Program-made: the position numbers and the translations under genes
Assembly: GCA_012513545.1 (NCBI GenBank)
Contig: JAAZCB010000867.1
Location: 1 to 5,225 of the forward strand
Length of the DNA stretch: 5,225 nucleotides
Direction: 5' to 3'
Source of the DNA: Clostridiaceae bacterium
GTDB taxonomy: Bacteria; Bacillota_A; Clostridia; Acetivibrionales; Acetivibrionaceae
The notes under the pieces: model-generated
Told to the model about the DNA's origin: nothing
Seen by the model: the letters and a program-made list of their open reading frames with translations, nothing else
Databases searched by the model: none
In this document: piece after piece, positions 1 to 5,225 of the stretch
Position numbering within the stretch: position 1 is the first letter of the stretch
How the letters are laid out: each line of letters begins with the position of its first letter

Positions 1-579
1 GCTGGTTATTATTTTTGTATGTTCAAAGCTGTTAAGTATATTCATAACCCTTCGTCTTGACTTTGGATCTAAAAAAGAAGTAGGCTCATCCATTATCAAT
101 ACATCTGGCTGCATTGACAAAACAGTGGCAATAGCTGCAGCTCTTTTCTCGCCTCCCGATAATTTGAAAGGAGCTCTGTCTTTTAGTTGTGGTATTCCCA
201 CAAGCTCCAAAGCCTCCTGAACCCTGTTTGCAACCTCTGTTTCATCCAATTTGCAGTTCCTCGGTCCGAAAGCCACATCATCATAAACGGTTGTCATAAA
301 CAACTGATCATCCGGATCTTGAAAAACCATACCTAGCCTTTGCCTAATCATTGGCAGAGTCTTCTTAGTCAAATGAACATCTCCGACCAGTACTTCTCCT
401 TCGTCGGGGAACAGGACACCCATCATCAACATTAGCAAAGTGGATTTACCAGCGCCGTTAGCGCCGATTATACCGACTGATTCGCCATGATGAATTGTAA
501 ACGAAATATTTTTAACCGCTTCATGTCCGTCAGGATACGAGAAGCGGAGCTTTTTAACCTCAAGCTTATGATGACTCAT
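1..579 (-). CDS. cbiO: Cobalt/nickel ECF transporter ATPase CbiO (partial, C-terminus beyond left edge)
   Basis: This is the ATP-hydrolysing subunit of an energy-coupling-factor uptake system for Co2+ or Ni2+, acting on the cytoplasmic face of the membrane with CbiQ and CbiM. My translation gives 193 residues from ATG at 579. ABC ATPase motifs appear in order: Walker A GANGAGKST (39-47), Q-loop in VFQDPDDQLF (Q87), signature LSGGEKR (140-146), Walker B VLIMDEPTS (160-168) and D-loop LDP (170-172). The visible part ends at KIITS, just where the switch histidine (H-loop) of the family would follow, so the C-terminal portion lies outside. CbiO proteins usually have about 250-280 residues. The start is supported by AGGAG at 590-594, 10 nt upstream, and by a 4-base overlap (ATGA) with the cbiQ stop, which implies translational coupling. 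The family assignment is firm; whether the metal is cobalt or nickel cannot be read from the ATPase. Confidence 0.95.
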   Translation of the reverse strand, partial: MSHHKLEVKKLRFSYPDGHEAVKNISFTIHHGESVGIIGANGAGKSTLLMLMMGVLFPDEGEVLVGDVHLTKKTLPMIRQRLGMVFQDPDDQLFMTTVYDDVAFGPRNCKLDETEVANRVQEALELVGIPQLKDRAPFKLSGGEKRAAAIATVLSMQPDVLIMDEPTSFLDPKSRRRVMNILNSFEHTKIITS

Positions 580-1388
580 CTATTTATCACTCCTATAAAC
601 ATTGAACCTAGAAGGTTAGGGATATTGAAAATTCTTGCCAGGATAAAAAACAAGCTCCATCCTGCCATATAAACAACATCTCTTATTGCAATATTTGGAA
701 TCGTGCCGGTATTATATTCACCATTAAAACCTCTCAAACTCATCGACTGGTAAACACGCTGAGCTCTTTCAAAAGTTCTAAGTACCAGATGCCCTGCAAA
801 AGACCCCCAGACATGTCTGTGTATCCCCTTGTGGCCGGGAGCCCTTAGGAAATAAGCTCTCTGCATTTTATATACTTCTTCCAGAAGGACCGATATATAA
901 CGATAGGTCAGTAACAGCTGCAAAACAAAGATCTTTGGAATTCTAAGCATTCGTAATGCAAAAGCAAGTTTATCAATTTCTGTTGTGGCTACAAGCAAAA
1001 GGCTCGCAATAATTGTCAAACCGCATTTTGTAAAAATTGAGAGGAAAGTGACCCACCCTCGTGAAATCGCTATCCCCCCAAATGCCACCATATAACGGTC
1101 AAATAGCGGATTTAATATTCCGATTCCTATGATAACAGGCTCTACAATCAGCACCCTTTTAAGAATTGGTGCTACCGGCAACTCACCAAAAGCAAAAATC
1201 AGAATAGGATAAATAATATGCGGAAGAAGTCCTCCTATCTCATACCTTCCAAAAGATGCAATCGTCAACAGATAAACAAGAGTGGTTAACACTTTTGCAA
1301 GCGGATGTATCTTATGAATGGTTGATTCTTTCTGAGCCAATTCATCTAAAAGTCTTATGTGAGATATTGAATCTATCATTTTATACAT
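576..1388 (-). CDS. cbiQ: Cobalt/nickel ECF transporter transmembrane coupling protein CbiQ
   Basis: This EcfT-type membrane scaffold transmits ATP-driven movement from CbiO to the metal-binding subunit CbiM. The protein has 270 residues, a normal length. It shows hydrophobic segments at roughly 30-47, 52-68, 78-95, 116-136 and 238-254. The family stretch TEIDKLAFALRMLRIPKIF (136-154) is followed by LTYRY (160-164). Two arginine-containing coupling motifs that dock into the ATPase are visible: RAYFLRAPG (177-185) and QSMSLRGF (214-221); the first departs from the usual xRG form. The start at 1388 has AGGA 9 nt upstream; a second ATG three codons in is possible but less well placed. The gene follows cbiM after 56 bp and its TGA overlaps the cbiO ATG, so it is the middle gene of a cbiMQO operon. 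Family assignment is by recognised motifs and synteny. Confidence 0.95.
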   Translation of the reverse strand: MYKMIDSISHIRLLDELAQKESTIHKIHPLAKVLTTLVYLLTIASFGRYEIGGLLPHIIYPILIFAFGELPVAPILKRVLIVEPVIIGIGILNPLFDRYMVAFGGIAISRGWVTFLSIFTKCGLTIIASLLLVATTEIDKLAFALRMLRIPKIFVLQLLLTYRYISVLLEEVYKMQRAYFLRAPGHKGIHRHVWGSFAGHLVLRTFERAQRVYQSMSLRGFNGEYNTGTIPNIAIRDVVYMAGWSLFFILARIFNIPNLLGSMFIGVINR

Positions 1389-1413
1389 ACAATTAAATCC
1401 TAACTACACAATT

Positions 1414-1438
1414 AAGGGCAGGGTTTTGTGCCGCCCTT
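1414..1438 (-). other. Hairpin in the cbiM-cbiQ intergenic gap
   Basis: The arms at 1431-1438 and 1414-1421, read on the minus strand, are AAGGGCGG and CTGCCCTT. They form 8 pairs including one G-U, with a 9-nt loop. The pairing is better on the minus strand (G-U) than on the plus strand (A-C mismatch), consistent with a structure in the cbiMQO mRNA. No T-run follows, so a full terminator is unlikely. It may be an mRNA processing or stabilising stem that sets the ratio of CbiM to CbiQO; that role is inference. Confidence 0.5.
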
Positions 1439-1444
1439 TATACT

Positions 1445-2497
1445 TTAAGCAGTAGCTTTCCTTTTCCATTTTTTTATCATACTAGCTATCAGACCCATTA
1501 AAGCAGCAAGAGCCAATGTCAATGTTCCACCTACGATACCGGATACACTTGTTCCAGGATTTACTGATGGCCATTCACTTTCTTCCGTTGCCTTAATTTC
1601 ACTATCCGATTCCTCGTTTGCTTTGAAGTCGTAATCAGGTAAAAGTGTAGTTCTATCCTGTATATCGGACAGTGTCTCATGTATTCCACCAGGAGTATCA
1701 AGTTCTGCTTTTCCTGCAGTCTTAAACATTGACCATTCAAGTCCGTCAGGGTTTGAAGATGCAAACCATGATAGTACTCCTCCAACCAGCACAACAGCGA
1801 TTAAAAGTCCTGATAATACTTTTTTCATGGATATATTTCCAAAAGCTTTTCCTGCAGCAGTTTTTTCTATTATTTCGGGTCTGGCCTTCCAGACAAAAGA
1901 AACAACAGCTGACGTAACAAGTCCTTCAACAGCGCCGATTGCAAGGTGTATAGGCTGCATCATCAGTACAAATGTGCCAAAAGGTAGTTCTGTCTTACCC
2001 GATAGCAAGGTTTCAAGAACAACACTAAACGCTCCCATTTGAAGTCCAATAATAGCAGAAGCCATTGAAGCACCAAAAATCCTCTTGGAATTTATACCTT
2101 TGCGAGTAAACCACTTATAAATAAACGGATAGGCAATGAAGCATGTGTAAAAACCAAGATTGAATACATTACATCCAAAAGCAAGCAATCCACCATCTCC
2201 AAAGAATAAAGCCTGAATCAACAAAATTGATGCCAGTGTTAAAAACCCGGCATAGGGCCCTAAGAGAATTGCAAGAAGCATTCCTCCTCCAAGATGCCCG
2301 CTAGAGCCTGTACCCGGTATTGAAAAGTTAATCATTTGAGCAGCAAATACAAATGCTCCCATCACTCCCATAAGTGGTATTTTCTTTTCATCCAGATCAA
2401 ATTGAGTTTTTTTAATAGAATATGCTGCAACTCCAGCAGCGGCAATTAGCATGGTTCCACCTACAACCGGTGAAATCAAGGCGTCAGCCATGTGCAT
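1445..2497 (-). CDS. cbiM: Cobalt/nickel ECF transporter substrate-binding protein CbiM with fused CbiN/NikN-like PDGLE domain
   Basis: This integral membrane protein captures Co2+ or Ni2+ for the CbiMQO transporter. The start is set at ATG 2497 (350 residues): AAAGGAGT lies at 2505-2512 with 8 nt spacing, and the protein then begins MHMADALISP. In this family the metal is held by the free N-terminus, His2 and a further histidine near residue 67; here they are M1, H2 and H68 in GTGSSGHLGGG (62-72). An upstream GTG at 2527 would bury that N-terminus and has no Shine-Dalgarno. The CbiM core spans about 1-205 with roughly six hydrophobic segments. Residues about 222-350 form a fused PDGLE module: TM helix 226-246, SSNPDGLEW (247-255), LLPDYDF (285-291), an acidic linker with an imperfect KANEES/KATEES repeat (292-307), and a final TM helix 318-342. 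The fusion explains why no separate cbiN is present. Cobalt versus nickel specificity is undecided. Confidence 0.95.
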   Translation of the reverse strand: MHMADALISPVVGGTMLIAAAGVAAYSIKKTQFDLDEKKIPLMGVMGAFVFAAQMINFSIPGTGSSGHLGGGMLLAILLGPYAGFLTLASILLIQALFFGDGGLLAFGCNVFNLGFYTCFIAYPFIYKWFTRKGINSKRIFGASMASAIIGLQMGAFSVVLETLLSGKTELPFGTFVLMMQPIHLAIGAVEGLVTSAVVSFVWKARPEIIEKTAAGKAFGNISMKKVLSGLLIAVVLVGGVLSWFASSNPDGLEWSMFKTAGKAELDTPGGIHETLSDIQDRTTLLPDYDFKANEESDSEIKATEESEWPSVNPGTSVSGIVGGTLTLALAALMGLIASMIKKWKRKATA

Positions 2498-2525
2498 ACC
2501 ATCGACTCCTTTATAAAATAAAATC

Positions 2526-2562
2526 ACCCATGAAGGGTAGTGTAATTAGCCCCTTCATGGGT
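2526..2562 (-). promoter_or_regulatory. Perfect 12-bp hairpin in the cbiM leader (candidate attenuator)
   Basis: The arms ACCCATGAAGGG and CCCTTCATGGGT pair over 12 bp without mismatch around a 13-nt loop. On the minus strand the stem is followed by GATTTTATTTTAT and then the cbiM Shine-Dalgarno, so it sits inside the 5' leader, about 60 nt after the predicted transcription start. This is the layout of a transcription attenuator, although the T-tract is interrupted. On the plus strand the stem is followed by CTTTTTCC, so it could also stop antisense transcription. I see no obvious antiterminator partner upstream and no recognised riboswitch core. Confidence 0.65.
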
Positions 2563-2629
2563 CTTTTTCCGTATTGTTAATGATTCAATTCACTACTGCT
2601 GAAACCTTCCTGGCCTCAATTCCGAAAAT

Positions 2630-2658
2630 ATTATATCACAACATTAAACATTTGTCAG
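2630..2658 (-). promoter_or_regulatory. Sigma-A type promoter of the cbiMQO operon
   Basis: Read on the minus strand, a -35 box CTGACA (2653-2658, five of six consensus bases) is separated by 17 bp from a perfect -10 box TATAAT (2630-2635). The bases TGA directly before the -10 make it an extended -10. The expected start point is near 2623, giving a leader of about 125 nt before the cbiM ATG at 2497. An AT-rich stretch lies upstream of the -35 (about 2660-2700). Confidence 0.8.
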
Positions 2659-2719
2659 TTAAAAAAATTTTTAAAAATAATTTGAACTAATTTAATTATG
2701 TCATACACTTATATATATG

Positions 2720-2733
2720 AAAGGTGCACCTTT
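2720..2733. promoter_or_regulatory. Perfect 14-bp palindrome upstream of the sigma-factor gene (candidate operator)
   Basis: AAAGGTGCACCTTT is a perfect inverted repeat with no spacer. It stands out against very AT-rich flanks and lies 20 bp before the sigma-factor ATG. It directly follows the TATATA-rich stretch 2710-2718, where a -10 element would be expected, so a dimeric regulator bound here could block transcription. No regulator family is recognised from the motif. A weak TTGAAC (2682-2687) is the nearest -35-like element, but its 22-bp distance to TATATA is too long for an ordinary promoter, so the promoter of this operon is not assigned. Confidence 0.45.
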
Positions 2734-2753
2734 TAACGGAGGGAGAGAAAGGA

Positions 2754-3359
2754 ATGATTGACCCGGAAATTATTAAACGCTGCCAGCAGGAAGACCAGGA
2801 TGCTTACGATGACTTGTACAGGGCTGCTGGTAAAAAAGCTTTATGGACAGTTTATATGCTAACAGGAAAAATGAATACAGCAGAAGATATTGTTCAGGAA
2901 GCTTTCTTTCAATGCTTCCGTAATATAAAAAAATTACAGAAGCCGGAACTATTCCCGGTGTGGTTTAACCGTATTCTTTTAAGGACTTGCTGGCATATGG
3001 TGTACAAGGAAAAGAAAGGATCGGCTGTAAGCCTTGAAGCAGAAAGCTTGTCTGATCTTAAGAGCGATGAGAATGTTCTTGAAAAGGTTGAATCGGACCA
3101 TATAAGTAGTGTGATTCGGGAAGCGGTCAACCGTCTCAAGCCTTCAATGCGTTCAACAGTAGTATTGTATTATTACAATGAACTGACCATCAGGGAGATT
3201 GCTCAGGTTATGGGCTGCTTTCAGGGCACTGTTAAATCCAGGCTGCATTATGCAAAAAAGGTGCTTGAAAAGGAACTTAAAAAGGAAATTTCTGAAGAAT
3301 ATATCAGAATGTCCGGTAATCCCGGCTGCACCGGAAAGGAGTGTACAGCTAATGAATAA
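2754..3359 (+). CDS. ECF-family RNA polymerase sigma factor (sigma-70 family)
   Basis: This is an alternative sigma factor that would direct RNA polymerase to a specific set of promoters. From ATG 2754 the protein has 201 residues, typical for the extracytoplasmic-function group. Region 2 spans about 8-75 with the hallmark AEDIVQEAFFQCFRNI (43-58). A variable linker follows (about 85-120). Region 4 spans about 122-175 with AVNRLKPSMRSTVVLYYYNEL and the DNA-binding helix-turn-helix LTIREIAQVMGCFQGTVKSRLHYAKK (144-169). The start is chosen because GGAGGGAG (2738-2745) precedes it and MIDPEIIKRC is a typical beginning; a GTG at 2724 would place the Shine-Dalgarno inside the gene. It overlaps the next gene by 8 bases, which fits a sigma/anti-sigma pair. 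Its regulon and inducing signal cannot be told from sequence. It is transcribed divergently from cbiMQO. Confidence 0.93.
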   Translation: MIDPEIIKRCQQEDQDAYDDLYRAAGKKALWTVYMLTGKMNTAEDIVQEAFFQCFRNIKKLQKPELFPVWFNRILLRTCWHMVYKEKKGSAVSLEAESLSDLKSDENVLEKVESDHISSVIREAVNRLKPSMRSTVVLYYYNELTIREIAQVMGCFQGTVKSRLHYAKKVLEKELKKEISEEYIRMSGNPGCTGKECTANE

Positions 3360-4269
3360 GAGAAAAGATGTTGATTATCTGATTAAAAAAGCTCTATCCG
3401 AAGGTGAAAACAAAATCGAATTATATCCTTGTTTGCCATCGGAGGTGAAAAGCAGGCTAATTTTACAGAAAGGAAGGGAAAAAATAGATATGAATATGAT
3501 AAAAAACATTCCAGGAGCACGTGTTAGGAAGGCTATGGCAGTATGCTGTTCCATAGTTATTGTGCTTATGCTTTCGTTCACATTTATAGAGCCGGTCAGG
3601 GTTTCCGGCAAAGAAGGCATAAACAAAATCAAATCCATGGTATATGATGTAATAAAAGGTAAAGATGGAAAGTATGTGGCGGTCCAGGTTCCTTACAGCG
3701 AGCCCCAAAAAGCAGGCAATGACAATTATGAAGGTGTTAAAAAACCTGTCGGTGAGGACCTTGTGTCAAAAATACCGGAAAAACTGGCCGGAGGTTATAC
3801 TCTTGATCAAAAGGCGCTTGGATCCTACGATTCAAAATCAGGCTCAATGGTTATGGTATCTTCTGATAAAGGCATAACTAAAGAATTGTATGACAAGTTC
3901 AATGAGACAGTGTCTACGTTTTATTCCAATGAAAGATCGCAGATAGTCCTTGAGATATCCTTCATGGATTTTCCTTTTGCTTTGAACTCAAGTCGTGAGC
4001 GCATTGAAGGAGACAACAAGAAGAGTCTTTCCTTTGGAGAAATAGCAGCGACATATGCAGAATACCCTGGCGTAAGGTATCCTATAAAAGAGACTGAAGG
4101 ACTGGGAGCTGGAAATGAAGACAGGACACAAAAACCTACAATCACTATTTTGCATACGATTAAGTGGAAGCAGAACGGTGCATATTACACGGTATATGAT
4201 TTTAACGGGGATCTGTCGCAGGAAGAACTGGAGATTGCCGCAGCAACGGTAATTGATAATATGAAGTAG
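3352..4269 (+). CDS. Single-pass membrane protein, probable anti-sigma factor with DUF4367-like C-terminus
   Basis: This is probably the membrane-bound antagonist of the preceding sigma factor. From ATG 3352 it has 305 residues. AAAGGAG (3335-3341) lies 10 nt upstream, and the start overlaps the sigma gene end by 8 bases, so translation is likely coupled. The N-terminal 60 residues are charged and presumably cytoplasmic (MNKRKDVDYLIKKALSEG...). One hydrophobic segment at about 61-80 (AVCCSIVIVLMLSFTFI) is followed by a large, presumably extracytoplasmic, domain. The last 40 residues (HTIKWKQNGAYYTVYDF, then LSQEELEIAAATVIDNM) resemble the DUF4367 module often found behind ECF sigma factors in Firmicutes; that match is from memory, not a search. 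The zinc anti-sigma motif HxxxCxxC is absent; the only cysteines are C27, C65 and C66. An in-frame upstream extension to 3199 is rejected because it lies within the sigma reading region. The role rests on topology and context. Confidence 0.75.
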   Translation: MNKRKDVDYLIKKALSEGENKIELYPCLPSEVKSRLILQKGREKIDMNMIKNIPGARVRKAMAVCCSIVIVLMLSFTFIEPVRVSGKEGINKIKSMVYDVIKGKDGKYVAVQVPYSEPQKAGNDNYEGVKKPVGEDLVSKIPEKLAGGYTLDQKALGSYDSKSGSMVMVSSDKGITKELYDKFNETVSTFYSNERSQIVLEISFMDFPFALNSSRERIEGDNKKSLSFGEIAATYAEYPGVRYPIKETEGLGAGNEDRTQKPTITILHTIKWKQNGAYYTVYDFNGDLSQEELEIAAATVIDNMK

Positions 4270-4277
4270 TATATGAA

Positions 4278-4313
4278 ATGGGGCTGTTCATTATGAGCAG
4301 TCCCATATATTTT
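4278..4313 (+). terminator. Rho-independent terminator of the sigma/anti-sigma operon
   Basis: Arms at 4278-4290 and 4294-4306 pair over 13 bp, including two G-U pairs, around a TTA triloop, starting 8 bp after the stop codon. The stem is followed by ATATATTTT, a T-rich but not continuous tract. Position and stem strength support a terminator. Confidence 0.75.
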
Positions 4314-4340
4314 AACCTCTTTCGAACGAAGTGAAAGAGG
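4311..4340. repeat. 30-nt hairpin repeat, copy 1
   Basis: The unit begins TTTAACCTCTTTC and ends GTGAAAGAGG. Its arms CCTCTTTC (4316-4323) and GAAAGAGG (4333-4340) pair perfectly over 8 bp around the 9-nt loop GAACGAAGT. It matches copy 2 at 4377-4406 in 29 of 30 positions. It directly follows the terminator stem. Such paired intergenic hairpins resemble REP-like or MITE-like repeats, but no family is recognised. Confidence 0.8.
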
Positions 4341-4341
4341 G

Positions 4342-4375
4342 AAAAACTGAGGGACTCGATGTCCCGAAGCTTTTT
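4342..4375. other. Hairpin bounded by A and T tracts between the two repeat copies
   Basis: A GGGAC/GTCCC stem (4351-4355 with 4361-4365) closes a TCGAT loop. Outside it lie a possible tandem G-A mismatch, two further pairs and an AAAAA/TTTTT pairing (4342-4346 with 4371-4375). A-tract before and T-tract after is the shape of a bidirectional terminator, though the core stem is only 5 bp. It may serve as a second terminator or as the central part of the repeat block. Confidence 0.5.
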
Positions 4376-4376
4376 A

Positions 4377-4406
4377 TTTAACCTCATTCGAACGAAGTGA
4401 AAGAGG
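4377..4406. repeat. 30-nt hairpin repeat, copy 2
   Basis: This is a direct copy of 4311-4340 at an offset of 66 nt, with a single difference (A4386 in place of T4320). The difference falls in the left arm (CCTCATTC against GAAAGAGG) and introduces one A-A mismatch in the stem, so it is not a compensated change. The loop GAACGAAGT is identical. Confidence 0.8.
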
Positions 4407-4554
4407 AAAATATTATAAAAACATTTATTGTTGCTTTAATATGGAATATAATTATTAGTAATTTATAGTAATTAGAGTGAAAGGTTTGTTAAGGGTTGAA
4501 GAATCCACTTTAAGGTGATAAGACCACATTTATTAAGCAGTTGTGAGGTATAAA
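4407..4554 (+). other. Upstream region of the aminoglycoside adenylyltransferase gene
   Basis: This is AT-rich intergenic sequence with no convincing gene. It contains a perfect TATAAT at 4447-4452, but no good -35 box at 16-18 bp (only TTTATT at 4424-4429), so it is a weak promoter candidate. A second weak possibility is TTGAAG (4496-4501) with TGATAAGAC (4516-4524). GTGAGG (4543-4548) is the ribosome binding site of the downstream gene, 6 nt from its ATG. No attenuator of the antibiotic-inducible type is evident. Confidence 0.35.
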
Positions 4555-5225
4555 ATGCGGACAGAAAAGGAAATGTTTGATTTGATTTTGAATGTTGCCA
4601 ATAACGATGAGCGTATAAGAGCCGTCTATATGAATGGTTCAAGAGCGAACCCAAAAGTTGTCAAGGATATATACCAGGATTATGATATTGTGTTTATGGT
4701 GACGGAAACCAAATCATTCTTAGATGATAAAGACTGGATAAAGGTTTTTGGCGAACCTGCCATTATTCAAGAGCCGAACAGGGAAGACCCTGAAACCTAC
4801 TATACCTGGCTGATGCTTTTTAAAGACGGAAACCGTATTGATTTACATATTCGGACTAAAGAATATGCATTAAAAGAGTATGTTGCAGATTCATTAACTA
4901 TACCACTCTTAGACAAAGATAATTGTCTTCCGGAAATTTCTCCGGCAAATGATTCAGACTATTACATTAAAAAGCCGGAAGAATCTCGATTTAGAAGTTG
5001 CTGTAATAATTTTTGGTGGTGTCTTCAAAATGTTGCTAAAGGTATCGTAAGAGATCAACTTCCATATGCAATGTGGATGTACAATTCTGTAGTCAGGGAC
5101 GAACTTACTAAAATGATTGCTTGGTTTATCGGTACAAATACAGACTTTTCTGTTTCTGTTGGAATGAGCGGGAAGTATTATAAAAAGTACTTACCTGAAC
5201 ATCTCTATTTATTGTACACAAAAAC
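4555..5225 (+). CDS. aadE: Aminoglycoside 6-adenylyltransferase, ANT(6)/AadE family (partial, 3' end beyond right edge)
   Basis: The ANT(6) family transfers AMP from ATP to the 6-hydroxyl of streptomycin, inactivating the drug in the cytoplasm. My translation gives 223 codons without a stop; family members have about 285-300 residues, so the C-terminal quarter is missing. The N-terminus MRTEKEMFDLILNVANNDER closely follows the family pattern. Nucleotidyltransferase motifs are GSRAN (28-32), QDYDIVF (41-47) with metal-binding D42 and D44, and a third acidic residue D96 in RIDLHI (95-100). Other family stretches are LLDKD (118-122), FRSCCNNFWWCLQNVAKGI (146-164) and YNSVVRDELTKMIAWFIG (176-193). 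The start is supported by GTGAGG 6 nt upstream. Composition matches its neighbours and no mobile-element sequence is visible, so it may be an intrinsic chromosomal member. Whether it confers resistance cannot be told from sequence. Confidence 0.93.
   Translation, partial: MRTEKEMFDLILNVANNDERIRAVYMNGSRANPKVVKDIYQDYDIVFMVTETKSFLDDKDWIKVFGEPAIIQEPNREDPETYYTWLMLFKDGNRIDLHIRTKEYALKEYVADSLTIPLLDKDNCLPEISPANDSDYYIKKPEESRFRSCCNNFWWCLQNVAKGIVRDQLPYAMWMYNSVVRDELTKMIAWFIGTNTDFSVSVGMSGKYYKKYLPEHLYLLYTK

Noticed and set aside
487..672. Short plus-strand open frame across the cbiO/cbiQ junction.
   Set aside because: It is antisense to two well-supported genes and has no recognisable product or start signal.
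2498..2527. Ten-residue N-terminal extension of CbiM from a GTG at 2527.
   Set aside because: It lies in the hairpin arm, has no Shine-Dalgarno, and would cap the Met-His N-terminus needed for metal binding in the family.
2498..2623. NiCo (czcD-type) riboswitch in the cbiM leader.
   Set aside because: I do not see the G-rich repeated junction elements I associate with that class, and the leader before the hairpin is AT-rich. A covariance search would settle it.
2563..2700. Cobalamin riboswitch upstream of cbiM, suggested by GCCAGGA-like bases near 2609-2616 (minus strand).
   Set aside because: The fragment lies just 3' of the predicted promoter. The upstream sequence is an AT-rich stretch lacking the other conserved cobalamin boxes, and the leader is far shorter than the roughly 200-nt class.
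2683..2703. Autoregulated ECF promoter (GAAC at 2684-2687 with GTC at 2700-2702).
   Set aside because: The spacing of 12 bp is too short for the usual ECF -35/-10 distance of about 16 bp.
2701..2706. NikR half-site TCATAC near the divergent promoters.
   Set aside because: The required GTATGA partner at 16 bp is absent, so it is a chance hexamer.
2724..2753. Earlier GTG start for the sigma factor.
   Set aside because: The extension would encode the Shine-Dalgarno itself and the palindrome; ATG 2754 is correctly spaced and fits the family N-terminus.
3199..3351. Long in-frame extension of the anti-sigma gene back into the sigma gene.
   Set aside because: The region is the conserved sigma region 4 in another frame, and ATG 3352 has a good ribosome binding site.
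4472..4654. Short minus-strand open frame over the start of the adenylyltransferase gene.
   Set aside because: It is antisense to the conserved N-terminal coding region and shows no family resemblance.

Overview
The window looks like a chromosomal segment from a low-GC, Gram-positive, clostridia-like bacterium. The composition is AT-rich, the Shine-Dalgarno sequences are strong AGGAG types, and all gene families are common in anaerobic Firmicutes. This placement is inference; no taxonomic marker gene is present.

Left part (1-2660, minus strand): an energy-coupling-factor (ECF) type cobalt/nickel uptake operon, read right to left as cbiM, cbiQ, cbiO. cbiM encodes the substrate-binding membrane protein, with the CbiN/NikN-like PDGLE module fused at its C-terminus. 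cbiQ encodes the transmembrane coupling protein. cbiO encodes the ATPase and runs off the left edge after 193 codons. cbiQ and cbiO overlap by 4 bases. A good sigma-A type promoter (CTGACA, 17 bp, TATAAT with a TG extension) drives the operon. Its roughly 125-nt leader carries a perfect 12-bp hairpin followed by a T-rich stretch just before the ribosome binding site, so regulation in the leader is plausible. I could not match the leader to a known riboswitch class.

Middle (2720-4316, plus strand): a divergently transcribed two-gene unit. The first gene is an ECF-family sigma-70 factor. The second overlaps it by 8 bases and encodes a single-pass membrane protein with a short cytoplasmic N-terminus and a large extracytoplasmic domain ending in a DUF4367-like segment. 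It is most likely the cognate anti-sigma factor. A perfect 14-bp palindrome lies just upstream of the sigma gene, and a 13-bp hairpin terminator closes the unit. Despite the shared name 'ECF', the sigma factor and the transporter are unrelated families, and a functional link is unproven.

Right part (4270-5225): an intergenic stretch of about 285 bp holds the terminator and then a compact block of three hairpins. Two are near-identical 30-nt copies (one mismatch) flanking a third hairpin bounded by A and T tracts. The window ends inside an aminoglycoside 6-adenylyltransferase (ANT(6)/AadE family) gene, of which 223 codons are visible.

Most of this is ordinary housekeeping or accessory content. 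The parts least explained by known features are the cbiM leader hairpin, the 14-bp palindrome before the sigma gene, and the triple-hairpin repeat block.
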